This document shows, piece after piece, positions 8,962 to 18,184 of a stretch of DNA of 64,000 nucleotides. The translations under genes were made by a program, and so were the position numbers. Below the pieces are notes generated by a model. The model worked only from the letters and a program-made list of their open reading frames with translations, was not told the origin of the DNA and made no database searches. Source of the DNA: Pseudoalteromonas aliena SW19 (GTDB lineage Bacteria; Pseudomonadota; Gammaproteobacteria; Enterobacterales; Alteromonadaceae); NCBI RefSeq assembly GCF_014905615.1, contig NZ_AQGU01000025.1:930001-994000 (forward strand), read 5' to 3'. How positions within the stretch are numbered: position 1 is the stretch's first letter; every line of letters begins with the position of its first letter.

Positions 8962-8979
8962 CATAAATCAAGATTTAGG

Positions 8980-10536
8980 TTAAGGCGCTACTGCCGGATA
9001 CACATAGCTGGCATCAAGACCTAGCGGGATACCGAGTGCCCAGTAGCCTAGCAAGAAGATACTCCAGCCAATCATAAAGGCGATTGAATACGGTAGCATC
9101 AGCGCAATGAGCGTGCCTATGCCAGTGCCTTTGACATACTTTTGACAATACACAACAACAAGCGGAAAGTAAGGCATAAGTGGTGTAATGATATTAGAGC
9201 TTGAGTCTCCGACTCTGTAAGCCGCCTGGGTTAAATCTGGCGAGATCCCCAATTGCATCAGCATTGGCACAAATACGGGACCAAGTAATGCCCATTTAGC
9301 TGAGCTTGAACCGACAAACAAGTTAACAAAGCCTGTTAAAAAGATGATACCTACTACAGTGACTGCGCTCGGTAGCTCCATTGCTTTTAAAAGCTGTGCG
9401 CCTTCGATTGCCAGTAATGCACCTAAGTTTGATTTACTAAAAGCGGCAATAAATAACGAACAAAAGAACGCCATTACAATATAATACGCCATGCCGCTCA
9501 TCGCTTTGCTCATAGCATCGATCATATCTTTGGTACTTTTAAATGTGCCGACTGTAAAGCCATATACAGCACCTGGGATCCAAAAGAGTAAAAAGATTAA
9601 CGGAACAATTGATTGCATTAAAGGGGAGCTAAAATTGGTAAGCGATCCATCACTGCTACGCATTGCAGAATCTGCGGGGGCTGAAACAAACGCTAATAAT
9701 GCAAGGCCTGCGATCATCACGCTACTTGCAATAAAAAAGGCGCGCTTTTCATCACTGCGTGCATCTTCAAATACAGGTAAGTCTTCTTCTGTGCCATCAA
9801 CTTTTGTTTTTTGTAGGCGTGGTTCGATAATTTTATCGGTGATATACCAGCCTACTAATACGATAAATAAACTTGACGCTGAGGCAAATGCCCAGTTATT
9901 AAGCGGATTAATAGACATAGCAGGGTTAATAATTTGCGCTGCACTTTGCGTAAAGCTTTGCAGTAATGGATCAATTCCCGATGGAATAAAGTTAGCACCA
10001 AAACCACCACTTACACCCGCAAATGCCGCTGCAATACCTGCAAGTGGATGACGCCCTGCGGCATAGAAAATCACGCCCGCTAATGGGATAACCAATACAT
10101 AACCTGCATCGGTTGCCGTGTGACTAACAATGGCCACTAAAATGATCGAAGGCGTTAATAACTTTTTAGGTGTTACTTTTAACATCAGTTTTAAGCCGGT
10201 ATTAATAAAGCCAGAATGTTCGGCAACGCCCACACCAAGCATAGCCACTAACACTACGCCTAAAGGAGCAAACCCTGTAAAGGTTTTTACCATTGATGAT
10301 AAAAAGGTCGCTAATGAGTCACTTGCCAGCATGTTATTAATTATAATGGCTTCGCCTGTACGGGGATCAATTGCGTCAAAACTTACGCCTGAAAACCACC
10401 ACGATAAAAACCAGATCAATAACATAGCAAATAAAAATATAATTGCCGGGTCTGGAAGCTTATTCCCTATTCTTTCAACAAAATTTAAAAAACGCGCGAC
10501 TAGCCCCGAAGGTAAGGCGTCCTGATTATTATTCAT
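8980..10536 (-). CDS. AbgT family transporter (p-aminobenzoyl-glutamate or related substrate)
   Basis: A 518-residue inner-membrane carrier with about 11-13 hydrophobic segments. It has the family's typical N-terminal 'FLNFVERIGNKLPDPAIIFLF' region and the C-terminal 'SSSAKWALLGPVFVPMLM' and 'DSSSNIITPLMPYFPLV' substrate-site loops. AbgT members import folate breakdown products or export sulfonamides. Without the abgA/abgB hydrolase genes beside it, the substrate here is open. The ATG is at 10536. The gene is transcribed alone and ends with its own hairpin. Confidence 0.92.
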   Translation of the reverse strand: MNNNQDALPSGLVARFLNFVERIGNKLPDPAIIFLFAMLLIWFLSWWFSGVSFDAIDPRTGEAIIINNMLASDSLATFLSSMVKTFTGFAPLGVVLVAMLGVGVAEHSGFINTGLKLMLKVTPKKLLTPSIILVAIVSHTATDAGYVLVIPLAGVIFYAAGRHPLAGIAAAFAGVSGGFGANFIPSGIDPLLQSFTQSAAQIINPAMSINPLNNWAFASASSLFIVLVGWYITDKIIEPRLQKTKVDGTEEDLPVFEDARSDEKRAFFIASSVMIAGLALLAFVSAPADSAMRSSDGSLTNFSSPLMQSIVPLIFLLFWIPGAVYGFTVGTFKSTKDMIDAMSKAMSGMAYYIVMAFFCSLFIAAFSKSNLGALLAIEGAQLLKAMELPSAVTVVGIIFLTGFVNLFVGSSSAKWALLGPVFVPMLMQLGISPDLTQAAYRVGDSSSNIITPLMPYFPLVVVYCQKYVKGTGIGTLIALMLPYSIAFMIGWSIFLLGYWALGIPLGLDASYVYPAVAP

Positions 10537-10632
10537 ATTTGATTACTCATTAAAATTTATTTTAACAACAGTATCGCATTAAAACGCAACAGTAAATTAA
10601 CATAACAATCTATTTTAGGGCCTTTAAAAGCA

Positions 10633-10666
10633 AAAAACACGACAGCGCTGAGCTAATCGTGTTTTT
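10633..10666 (-). terminator. Rho-independent terminator of the epmC-yfcL operon
   Basis: AAAAACACGA (10633-10642) pairs with TCGTGTTTTT (10657-10666), downstream of yfcL on the minus strand. The loop contains an additional AGCGCT/AGCT partial pairing. Confidence 0.8.
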
Positions 10667-10681
10667 CTTTTATCGGTTTTG

Positions 10682-10957
10682 TTAAGCGAGTGCTTTTACT
10701 TCTTCCCACAAGCGTACAACTAATGCCTTGTCTTCCTCGTTAAGCTCACCATTGCGATACGCTTTAACTAAGCTTTGCTCTACAGTTTCGTTTAGCTCAT
10801 CAATACTAATTGTGAGTTTTTCTACTTCGGCATAGCCTACAGCAAGATCAAAGTGGCCTCGTAAATAACCGCCTGCAAATAACTCATCGTCGGTTGCTTT
10901 TATTACTAAGTCATCGAAGTACTGCTGAGCTGCATCGATATAGTTCACTAAACTCAT
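10682..10957 (-). CDS. yfcL: YfcL family protein
   Basis: A 91-residue acidic helical protein. The segment 'ATDDELFAGGYLRGHFDLAVGYAE' and the C-terminal 'DKALVVRLWEEV' match the conserved YfcL family, whose role is unknown. It is soluble, with no signal. Its start overlaps the stop of the NAD-kinase-like gene by 4 bases, in a three-gene operon with epmC. That arrangement is shared with many gammaproteobacteria. Confidence 0.9.
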   Translation of the reverse strand: MSLVNYIDAAQQYFDDLVIKATDDELFAGGYLRGHFDLAVGYAEVEKLTISIDELNETVEQSLVKAYRNGELNEEDKALVVRLWEEVKALA

Positions 10958-12117
10958 TTATTAATCTCCTGGTTTTGCAAAGCATCCATTTCTTCAAGAT
11001 GTTGGTGCCCTACTGCATACATAATATGATCGTTAAATCCGGTGGTTACTTTTATATAACCCGTTAATGTGTCATCAAGTTCGCCGTCGCCCGTATCGCA
11101 AATAAGCGGACGCCCATTTAGCGCCTGTAGTTTTGTTTTTGTTGCGACTACAATAATATTTTCTTTGCCTATTGCGCGTATAAGCGCAGGGCTCAATTGC
11201 TGATTACCACGGCCGAATATATGCCCTTGCCCGCCAATGAGCGTAATAACTAACTTAGTACTTTGCTGGTGAGTATATTGCAGTAATTGCGCAGCCGTTA
11301 AATCTTGGGCAACTAAGGTTTGATCTTTAATTAAATCCACGCCAAGCAACGTATTCTCAAGTCCCATTTCCTCCATTATCGCCTCAACCGTTGAGCCGCT
11401 ACCCATAATGTAAAATGTGTCTTCATCCATTTGTGATACAACATGCGCAGCAATGTCGGCAAGCACGAGCTCGTCGGTTTCTTTACCGCCATTTTTAACC
11501 GCTTGCATATAACGTACTTCACTTGGGGTTTGCATTTCGCCGTAGCGCTTTGCTTTTACTGTGCCTTGTCTAAAGGCATCTTCATCGATATCCATTACAT
11601 CGGCATCAGCTAAAGTAACTAACTCACCTTTAACCAGCATTTCGACTACGCGCCCTGCAGCTTTTGGTGTAATAGCGTACACACCAGAGTGGATTTTGCA
11701 GCCTGCGGGAATGCCAAGTACAGGCACAGTGTCTTCTATTGCATGGCAAATATTACGTGCTGTACCGTCACCTCCGGCAAATAAAACTAAATCAACACCA
11801 CAGTCTTTAAGTACTTTTGCTGCTTGTTCTGTGTCATCTGGGGTTGTTATTGCAGAAGTGTTGTACACAACCTCTGCATTAAAGCCTAAGGCTTTGGCTG
11901 CTTTCTCACCCATGTCACCGTTAACAGTGTAAATAGTCAGGCGCTCTTTATAAGGTAATAGCACTTCAAGCGCTGCTTTTGTGCGGCTATTGGCTTTTGG
12001 CTCTGCGCCTAGCTCAATAGCTCTGGCAGCAGTTTGTGCGCCATCACTGCCTTTTAAAGCAACCGTGCCACCTAAACCCGCGACTGGATTTACAATTAAG
12101 CCTAATTTAAACGCCAT
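10954..12117 (-). CDS. ATP-NAD kinase family protein (AcoX-like)
   Basis: A 387-residue cytosolic protein with the NAD-kinase/diacylglycerol-kinase-type nucleotide site: AFAGGDGT-type motif as LFAGGDGTARN near residue 115. Its N-terminus is MAFKLGLIVNPVAGLGG, and the rest matches the long AcoX/COG3199 branch rather than the shorter housekeeping NadK. It is expected to phosphorylate NAD or a related nucleotide or lipid, but the substrate is not known. Overlaps of 11 bases with epmC and 4 with yfcL show a tight operon. Confidence 0.88.
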   Translation of the reverse strand: MAFKLGLIVNPVAGLGGTVALKGSDGAQTAARAIELGAEPKANSRTKAALEVLLPYKERLTIYTVNGDMGEKAAKALGFNAEVVYNTSAITTPDDTEQAAKVLKDCGVDLVLFAGGDGTARNICHAIEDTVPVLGIPAGCKIHSGVYAITPKAAGRVVEMLVKGELVTLADADVMDIDEDAFRQGTVKAKRYGEMQTPSEVRYMQAVKNGGKETDELVLADIAAHVVSQMDEDTFYIMGSGSTVEAIMEEMGLENTLLGVDLIKDQTLVAQDLTAAQLLQYTHQQSTKLVITLIGGQGHIFGRGNQQLSPALIRAIGKENIIVVATKTKLQALNGRPLICDTGDGELDDTLTGYIKVTTGFNDHIMYAVGHQHLEEMDALQNQEINK

Positions 12118-12661
12118 TACAAAGCTCCTTTGGGTATTGCCAATTAAATTGCTGTGCAGTTAATGGCCACGGTGTGTTGTAAAAATGAGAGAGCGCTTTT
12201 AAAAGTGACTCCGTACGAGAGTTAAAACCGTTTTTAATCAAGGTAAGCACTCGTTGATGCACGCGCTGCTGAAAATCAAACCGACACGTTTGTTCGCCGT
12301 TTAAGTTATCTACCGACACATTAAAATTAAACCCTGCTGCGGTACTTAATAACCACTCGATGGCTTGGGGCTTTACTTCAACGTTTTCAAAATCAGCTTG
12401 TTGTTGTTTATCACGCCCATCGGGGCAATACCAATAGCCGTAATCCTCTGATAAACGCCGTTCATTACCCGCCACCAGCCAGTGTGCAATTTCATGCAAT
12501 GCACTGGCGTAAAAACCATGGGCAAATACGACTTGGTGATAGAGCACATAATCTGTTGCCGGTAAATACACAGGCTCGCTGTCGCCTTTTATCAACCGAG
12601 TATTATAAGTTTGATAAAAAGTGCGTTCAAAAATTGAAATTAGATCAGCTATTTGATGCAT
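12107..12661 (-). CDS. epmC: Elongation factor P hydroxylase EpmC
   Basis: A 184-residue enzyme (formerly YfcM) that hydroxylates the beta-lysylated lysine of EF-P, the last step of that modification pathway. The sequence shows the family's metal-binding core ASALHEIAHWLVAGNERR, with a His-Glu-x-x-His pair, followed by DYGYWYCPDGRD. The start ATG lies 15 bases after a large stem-loop. It is the first gene of the epmC / NAD-kinase-like / yfcL operon. The EF-P paralogue at 31934 is EfpL, which is not an EpmC target. Confidence 0.93.
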   Translation of the reverse strand: MHQIADLISIFERTFYQTYNTRLIKGDSEPVYLPATDYVLYHQVVFAHGFYASALHEIAHWLVAGNERRLSEDYGYWYCPDGRDKQQQADFENVEVKPQAIEWLLSTAAGFNFNVSVDNLNGEQTCRFDFQQRVHQRVLTLIKNGFNSRTESLLKALSHFYNTPWPLTAQQFNWQYPKELCNGV

Positions 12662-12675
12662 AAAATTAGGCTAAC

Positions 12676-12719
12676 TCGTCTCGGTTACAGCGCTACATAG
12701 CGCACTAAAAACGAGACGA
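12676..12719 (-). repeat. Nested inverted repeat just upstream of epmC
   Basis: TCGTCTCG (12676-12683) pairs with CGAGACGA (12712-12719). Inside it GCGCT (12690-12694) pairs with AGCGC (12699-12703). On the minus strand the structure ends 15 bases before the epmC start and has no T-run. It could be a leader structure or the end signal of the gene at 12779. Confidence 0.5.
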
Positions 12720-12778
12720 ATTGTACGGGCTTTTACAACTAAAGTAAAAATAAGGCGTGATAGTAAAATATGAGTAGG

Positions 12779-13240
12779 CTAACCATTCACTTTATTGATA
12801 TTTTTAATAATACCTAAACAGTAAAGAGTCTTTGCAAGCGCTTTATGCTCTGTTTTTTCACTGACAGTTTTATTGGCTGCATTTGCTAACATATCGTATC
12901 GTTTACGAAGAGTAAGTATATATCTGGCATGCTTACGGCATCCAAAACAATGAGTACAGTGCGAATCGACCCAAAACCCAAGTACCTCAAACCAATACTG
13001 CTGCTCTTGAGCAAAAAAAATAAATGCCCTAGAGCAAGCCCCGCACTGCACCTCAATATCAACATAGAGTGTTCGGGGGTAAATGGCATAATTTTGCTTT
13101 TCTATATCTGCCAATATTACCGTATTAGGAAAATATTTAAGGTTTGAGTAATGCCAGTGTGCTCGCTCAATCGCTTCTACCGCCATTGAAATATTGGTAA
13201 CTATGGGCTTATTACCATACCTAGGGTGATCAAGGTACAT
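12779..13240 (-). CDS. Probable zinc-ribbon domain protein
   Basis: A 153-residue cytosolic protein. Residues about 65-105 hold a treble-clef-like zinc ribbon: C-G-A-C, then about 27 residues, then C-T-H-C and C-R. The segment 'FIFFAQEQQYWFEVLGF' between them matches the 'probable zinc-ribbon' family (zf-trcl) found in scattered bacterial proteins of unknown role. It is an accessory gene between epmC and the lipase module, with nothing that links it to either. The ATG start at 13240 is the only plausible one. Confidence 0.7.
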   Translation of the reverse strand: MYLDHPRYGNKPIVTNISMAVEAIERAHWHYSNLKYFPNTVILADIEKQNYAIYPRTLYVDIEVQCGACSRAFIFFAQEQQYWFEVLGFWVDSHCTHCFGCRKHARYILTLRKRYDMLANAANKTVSEKTEHKALAKTLYCLGIIKNINKVNG

Positions 13241-13351
13241 ACATTTACCTGTTATAAGTTAATAGCTTACATTTTTAAAAGCGAACTAAATAAAAGTAAG
13301 CCAATGCGAAATATACGATACATAATTGTTATCTATAAGTAATTTATACAC

Positions 13352-13795
13352 TTAAATAACTGAGCTTTCATTACCGTGCGCTTTTAACTGCTTAGCTATA
13401 TGCTTTTTTAATAAATGCGTGTTTCGTGTATTTGCTTTAAAAAACGCATCAAAAATATCACCAAAAAATGGCACTAAACCGCCCACAAAGTCTATAAGCA
13501 TATTGATAATCATCTTAGTCTTTATACGTTTACTCACACCGAAACGCTGCGCTTCGATAAGCACATAGCTTGATAAAATTAGCCCTGCGGCATCACCTAT
13601 AACAGGGATTAAACCAATTACAGCTTCCAAACCTATATTAAATTTAGTAAAAGGAATGCCGATGCTGCTATCTGTAAAGTGAGAAAACTTTTCTAAACGT
13701 TTAATAGCTGTTTCATATTCATAATGTACGACTGAAGGTTGATTGTTTATTCGCATAATAACTGTCTTGTCATTTTTAAAGTTAATACTAATCAT
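13352..13795 (-). CDS. DUF4112 domain-containing protein
   Basis: A 147-residue membrane-associated protein. The region 'FNIGLEAVIGLIPVIGDAAGLILSSYVL' and a second hydrophobic hairpin 'MLIDFVGGLVPFFGDIFDAFFKANTRN' are the paired amphipathic segments of DUF4112. The Gly-Pro-x-x-Gly-Asp repeats are conserved in that family. No function is known. The N-terminal 35 residues are polar. It is transcribed away from the DUF6795-like/lipase module. Confidence 0.8.
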   Translation of the reverse strand: MISINFKNDKTVIMRINNQPSVVHYEYETAIKRLEKFSHFTDSSIGIPFTKFNIGLEAVIGLIPVIGDAAGLILSSYVLIEAQRFGVSKRIKTKMIINMLIDFVGGLVPFFGDIFDAFFKANTRNTHLLKKHIAKQLKAHGNESSVI

Positions 13796-14043
13796 TGTAA
13801 GGTCTGACTAACTAATTAAATAGCTCAATAAATAAAACCTCAACAGTATTAGCACTTGAAAAAGTTATACTATACACATAAAGTTCAGTTTAGAATCTAG
13901 TACAAAAAAACCTTAATATTAATTCACCACTCCGTGAAAATAGGTATTCTCTACTTAACATGTATATTCTTGTCGGTTAAAATTCAGAAAGTTACGCAAG
14001 GATTACCTATGAGTAACTCAAGTTTGAGCTTCAACTTCGACTC

Positions 14044-14643
14044 GTGATCTTGTTTATTATTGCATGTGTCATTATTTTCCCAGCCATTAGTCAAGGAGAA
14101 GATATGTTTAGCTGGTTCAGAAAGAAAAAAGAAGTATTTTTAAGCCCTGAAGTCAATGGTGTTGTTACAGAAAATGGCACACCAATTGCCAATTTAGAAA
14201 TAATACGATCACTAATCTATATAGATGAAAAAGTCCGCAGAGATATAGCAACTACCGATGAAGATGGGCGCTTTCATTTTCCTAAAAAAACTATTCTTTC
14301 CTCAATACCAAATAAGCTAATAGTTGAAAACCGTGTTTCGCAAGAAATCTTTATTGAAAGCGAAAGCACTTTAATTCCATTATGGGTTGCAAATCAATCA
14401 TCAATTATAGAAATTCCCGAGTATAGTCAAAAATTAGCATTCCTAGAGTGTGAATTAACTAATAAACGCGTTACTTTTGAATTTAAAAAAAATAATAACG
14501 AACATTTAAATTATGTAGCATCGAGTATTTGTCGTTGGAAAACAGACTATATGCCATTTTGGTTATATGACGGAGATAGAGAATATAAAATTAATAATGG
14601 TGATTTTAACAACTTAACTGAGCGCAACATCAAGGAAGATTAA
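14044..14643 (+). CDS. DUF6795-like protein, first copy (possible immunity or carrier protein for lipase)
   Basis: The 180-residue core from MFSWFRKKKEVFLSPEV is closely similar to the second copy at 15149. It shows a transthyretin/carboxypeptidase-regulatory-like start (SPEVNGVVTENGTPIANLEIIRS ... TDEDGRFHFP) and then a mixed domain ending ASSICRW, which I match to DUF6795 with moderate confidence. The ATG at 14009, which has a ribosome site, hits TGA after 12 codons, so the upstream signal-like segment is now out of frame with it. Translation may start at GTG 14044 or, more likely, at ATG 14104, which has AAGGAG 5 bases before it. The gene is followed by a lipase remnant. By analogy with T6SS loci it could be an orphan immunity protein. 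Confidence 0.7.
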   Translation: MILFIIACVIIFPAISQGEDMFSWFRKKKEVFLSPEVNGVVTENGTPIANLEIIRSLIYIDEKVRRDIATTDEDGRFHFPKKTILSSIPNKLIVENRVSQEIFIESESTLIPLWVANQSSIIEIPEYSQKLAFLECELTNKRVTFEFKKNNNEHLNYVASSICRWKTDYMPFWLYDGDREYKINNGDFNNLTERNIKED

Positions 14644-14644
14644 C

Positions 14645-14995
14645 ATGGAAAAAGTCCAAGCAGTATTACTGCCAAGCATTGCAGCGAGTGCCGCAGCAAG
14701 GGTTTACGATATTAGAAGCTCAACAAGTTTTAGCGGTATTTTCCACCCAACATTTAGAGACAACTTCAAAATCACCAACAACCAAATAAAAGGCGTTAGT
14801 GGCGGTTTAATTAACCAACCCGCACCACAGGTTTCGCTTTAACTGCAGAAGGTGCATTACCACAATTTAAAGGCCAACTTATTATTGGTATACGTAGTAC
14901 CGTAATACTTCCTGTGCTGATTGGTTCAAAGATCTAAAAGAAAACCGTAAAAACTTAGAAATACACTCAGGATTTAATAAACTTTTACTAGCTTG
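14645..14995 (+). pseudogene. Truncated class 3 lipase remnant
   Basis: The first 55 codons match the intact lipase at 15787 (Ala-rich start, VYDIR, FKITNNQIKGVSGGLINQ). Near 14820 a short deletion shifts the frame. Further recognisable but decayed sequence continues to about 14995 (QLIIGIR, WFKDL, NLEIHSGFNK), then homology ends before the active-site region. It cannot encode an enzyme. It shows that the DUF6795-like/lipase pair was once duplicated as a unit. Confidence 0.88.
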
Positions 14996-15148
14996 AAGTT
15001 CAGCTAATTTTTTGTTCAAGCCAAAAGACTAAGTCATATCTAACTCTTGTTTTTAAATAATATTAAAATGTTACAGTTTTTTGAACACTACCCTTTACAC
15101 TGTCTTTAATCTCAATTAATATTTAGTAAAAATATGCAAGGATTGCTT

Positions 15149-15790
15149 ATGAATATATCTAGCTATAACCCTCGATTCATTATCTTATTTATTCTTGCTT
15201 GTCTTATTATTTTCCCAGCCATTAGCCAAGGAGAAGATATGTTTAGCTGGTTCAGAAAGAAAAAAGAAGTATTTTTAAGCCCTGAAGTCAATGGTATTGT
15301 TACAGAAAATGGCGCACCAATTGCCAACTTAGAAATAATACGATCATTAATGTATTTAGATGAGATTGACCGTCGTGACACTGCAATTACCGATGAAGAT
15401 GGGCGCTTTCATTTTCCAAAAAAAACAATTTTTTCCTCAATTCCGAATAAACTTATCGTTGAAAACCGTATTTCCCAAGAAATTTTTATCCGAAATGATG
15501 ATAATAAAATTGAGCTCTGGAGTGCTAATCAGTCTGGTATTAAAGAAATACCTGAATATACCAACAAATTAGCATTCATAAATTGCGAAGTAACAAATAA
15601 ATTAGTCAGGTTTGAGTTCAAAAATTACAATAATGAGCATTTAAATAGAATAGCCTCCAGTATTTGTAGATGGGAAGATGACTATATACCAACACATATC
15701 ATAGAGAACGGAGAGATAAAGTACAAAATACATGATGGAGATTTCAATAAGATTACAGAGCTTTTTACAGGGAAGGAGGTTGAGTTATGA
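15149..15790 (+). CDS. DUF6795-like protein, second copy, with intact signal segment
   Basis: A 213-residue protein starting at ATG 15149 with AAGGA 6 bases upstream. Residues 10-27 are hydrophobic (a signal-like stretch ending AISQGED), after which comes the MFSWFRKKKE core shared with the 14044 copy. The internal ATG at 15239 also has AAGGAG, so a form lacking the signal could be made. Such dual starts would give a periplasmic and a cytosolic form. The stop overlaps the next ATG by 4 bases, so it is coupled to the lipase. The role as immunity, chaperone or adaptor for the lipase is inference. Confidence 0.78.
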   Translation: MNISSYNPRFIILFILACLIIFPAISQGEDMFSWFRKKKEVFLSPEVNGIVTENGAPIANLEIIRSLMYLDEIDRRDTAITDEDGRFHFPKKTIFSSIPNKLIVENRISQEIFIRNDDNKIELWSANQSGIKEIPEYTNKLAFINCEVTNKLVRFEFKNYNNEHLNRIASSICRWEDDYIPTHIIENGEIKYKIHDGDFNKITELFTGKEVEL

Positions 15791-16932
15791 ATAATAAGTT
15801 GTCACCCAACACAGCTGCGAGCGTTGCCGCAAGAGTATATGATATAAGAAAAAGTAACAGTTATAAAAGAGAGTTTAACATAGATTTTATTGAAAACTTT
15901 AAAATCACCAACAACCAAATTAAAGGTGTTAGCGGTGGCTTAATCAATCAACTGCTAAACCGCACGACAGGTTTCGCTTTGACTGCAGAAGGTGCATCAC
16001 AACAATTTAAAGGCCACCATATTATTGGTATACGTGGCACCGTTTTTACCTCCTGCGCCGACTGGCTAACAAACTTAAATGTAGCCATTACCCACGGCCC
16101 TAAAAATTTAGAAGTGCATTCTGGCTTTGAGAAAGCCTTTACCAGCATGAAGCCGATGTTTGAAAGTTATGTCAAGCAGCATAAACCTAAGTGTTTGCAC
16201 CTTGTTGGTCATAGCTTAGGTGGTGCTATAGCACAGCTCACTGCAATTTGGGCAAGTGAGCAAGGTATTCCCACTAATTTATATACGTTTGGTGCGCCTA
16301 GGGTTGTATTAAACCAGTTTGTTCATTCTGCAGCGTACAATATAGGCCAGTACCGCGTAACGCACGGCGCAGATCCGGTACCCTGCGTACCAGCTTGGCC
16401 ATTTAGTCATACTTCAAGCGAATATCAGACAGCGATGAATGAAGGATCTTTTTTTAGTATTGGTGCACACTCGATGGAAGAAAATACACCAGGTTATGTT
16501 AATACTGTGGCTGCTTATAAAGACTACGCAAGCATGGAAAGCTCAATAAAGCCTCTTCACTACAATCACACTGTGTTAAAGTATGAGCAGCGCTTTAATG
16601 TTACGTTTTCAGCTGCCTGCCAACGAATAATTACCAATGGCTTAATTACCTTTTTAAAGAAAACAGGACAATACGCCTTTATCTCTGCACAGGCAGGTGT
16701 AGCTGTTGGGTTAACTTTTTATGATATTTTAGCCCGCTGCCTATTTGAATCAGTGGTTAAATTTGTAGAGCTTACAGAGGAGTTAAAGGGATTAATTGGG
16801 CACATGCTCGCGTTTGTTGGTAAAGCGACATATGAAGTCAAAGAGCTTACAGCTCAATTTATCCGTTGGGTATTAGGTTTAATGGTCAAAAAGCTATACT
16901 TGGTGGCAAAACATGCCATTGACCGTATTTAA
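15787..16932 (+). CDS. Class 3 lipase family protein, candidate type VI secretion lipase effector
   Basis: A 381-residue alpha/beta-hydrolase. The nucleophile elbow GHSLGGA puts Ser143 in place. Asp196 in HGADPVPCVP and His228 in GAHSME complete a likely catalytic triad. The FGAPRV and GIRGT segments fit lipase_3. The last 110 residues are hydrophobic and helical and may contact membranes. There is no signal peptide, as expected of a T6SS cargo. Its N-terminal 60 residues, including the conserved ITNNQIKGVSGG stretch, are shared with the remnant at 14645. The start overlaps the DUF6795-like gene by 4 bases. No VgrG, PAAR or other T6SS gene is present in this window, so secretion is inferred. 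Confidence 0.82.
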   Translation: MNNKLSPNTAASVAARVYDIRKSNSYKREFNIDFIENFKITNNQIKGVSGGLINQLLNRTTGFALTAEGASQQFKGHHIIGIRGTVFTSCADWLTNLNVAITHGPKNLEVHSGFEKAFTSMKPMFESYVKQHKPKCLHLVGHSLGGAIAQLTAIWASEQGIPTNLYTFGAPRVVLNQFVHSAAYNIGQYRVTHGADPVPCVPAWPFSHTSSEYQTAMNEGSFFSIGAHSMEENTPGYVNTVAAYKDYASMESSIKPLHYNHTVLKYEQRFNVTFSAACQRIITNGLITFLKKTGQYAFISAQAGVAVGLTFYDILARCLFESVVKFVELTEELKGLIGHMLAFVGKATYEVKELTAQFIRWVLGLMVKKLYLVAKHAIDRI

Positions 16933-16957
16933 GCTTATTGTTAAATTTTCTCCAATC

Positions 16958-16987
16958 AAAAACGCGGCAAAATCAGAGCCGCGTTTT
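16958..16987. terminator. Bidirectional terminator between the lipase gene and aroC
   Basis: AAAACGCGGC (16959-16968) pairs with GCCGCGTTTT (16978-16987). T-runs lie on both sides, so it can end both the lipase operon (plus) and aroC (minus). Confidence 0.85.
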
Positions 16988-17019
16988 GAGTTTTATATTT
17001 CTTACTAAATCAAACCAAG

Positions 17020-18120
17020 TTAATCAATCGAGCCTTTAATTGGCCCGTGCTGATGATTTACATGTGGATTTTGACCGCGTTGACGCAGTAAATGGTCCAT
17101 TAATGTAATAGCCATCATTGCCTCAGCAATCGGGATTGCACGAATGCCCACACACGGATCATGACGACCTTTGGTGATCATCTCTACCGCTTCGTTGCTC
17201 GTATTAATACTGTTGCCAGGAATAGTAATGCTCGAGGTTGGTTTAAGCGCAATAGAAGCAATAATATCTTGCCCTGTCGAAATCCCCGCAAGTACACCAC
17301 CGGCGTGGTTTGATGTAAAACCTTCAGGGGTTAACTCATCACGATGCTCAGAGCCTTTTTGCTCAACCACATCAAAGCCATCACCAATTTCCACGCCTTT
17401 AACTGCGTTAATACTCATTAAGGAGTGTGCAAGTTCGGCGTCAAGGCGGTCAAATACGGGCTCACCTAGACCTACCGGTACGTTGCTTGCCACTACTTTT
17501 ACTTTAGCGCCAACTGAGTCACCTTGCTTTTTAAGGTCGCGCATATATTCGTCAAGCGCTTCAAGCTTACTTGCATCAGGGAAGAAGAATAAGTTATTTT
17601 CAACTTCATCCCAATCAAACGTTTCAGCCTTAATAGGACCTAGCTGGCTTAAGCATGCTTTAACTTCAATACCATGAAATTGCTTTAAATATTTTTTAGC
17701 GATAGCCCCTGCTGCGACTCGGATTGCGGTTTCGCGTGCAGATGAACGCCCACCACCGCGATAGTCGCGCAAGCCGTACTTATGCCAATACGTGTAATCG
17801 CCATGACCTGGGCGAAATACATCTTTAATTTTGCCGTAATCTTGCGAACGTTGATCGGTGTTTTCAATTAATAAACCAATGCTAGTACCTGTGGTTTTAC
17901 CTTCAAAAACGCCTGCTAATATTTTTATTTGATCGCTTTCACGGCGCTGCGTTGTATAACGGCTTTGGCCTGGTTTTCGGCGATCTAAATCAATTTGTAA
18001 GTCGGCCTCTGTGATTTCAAGACCTGCGGGAGTACCATCAACAACGCCGCCTAATGCAACGCCGTGGCTCTCACCAAAGGTGGACACTTTAAATAACTGT
18101 CCAATGCTATTACCTGCCAT
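17020..18120 (-). CDS. aroC: Chorismate synthase
   Basis: A 366-residue enzyme that makes chorismate from 5-enolpyruvylshikimate-3-phosphate using reduced FMN, the last common step to aromatic amino acids and folate. The three signatures are present: [18 protein letters not shown] near the start, [27 protein letters not shown] in the middle, and [18 protein letters not shown] near the end. Full length. The ATG at 18120 is 64 bases after prmB, with which it forms the usual prmB-aroC pair. Confidence 0.97.
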   Translation of the reverse strand: MAGNSIGQLFKVSTFGESHGVALGGVVDGTPAGLEITEADLQIDLDRRKPGQSRYTTQRRESDQIKILAGVFEGKTTGTSIGLLIENTDQRSQDYGKIKDVFRPGHGDYTYWHKYGLRDYRGGGRSSARETAIRVAAGAIAKKYLKQFHGIEVKACLSQLGPIKAETFDWDEVENNLFFFPDASKLEALDEYMRDLKKQGDSVGAKVKVVASNVPVGLGEPVFDRLDAELAHSLMSINAVKGVEIGDGFDVVEQKGSEHRDELTPEGFTSNHAGGVLAGISTGQDIIASIALKPTSSITIPGNSINTSNEAVEMITKGRHDPCVGIRAIPIAEAMMAITLMDHLLRQRGQNPHVNHQHGPIKGSID

Positions 18121-18184
18121 TAACTTTCCTCATTCCTAATGACTACCAATAGCCAAGCACAGGGCTTGGCTATTCATTTTTTAC

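Noticed and set aside
9491..10525. Long plus-strand ORFs opposite the AbgT transporter
   Set aside because: Antisense frames of a hydrophobic protein gene with no starts or domain features.
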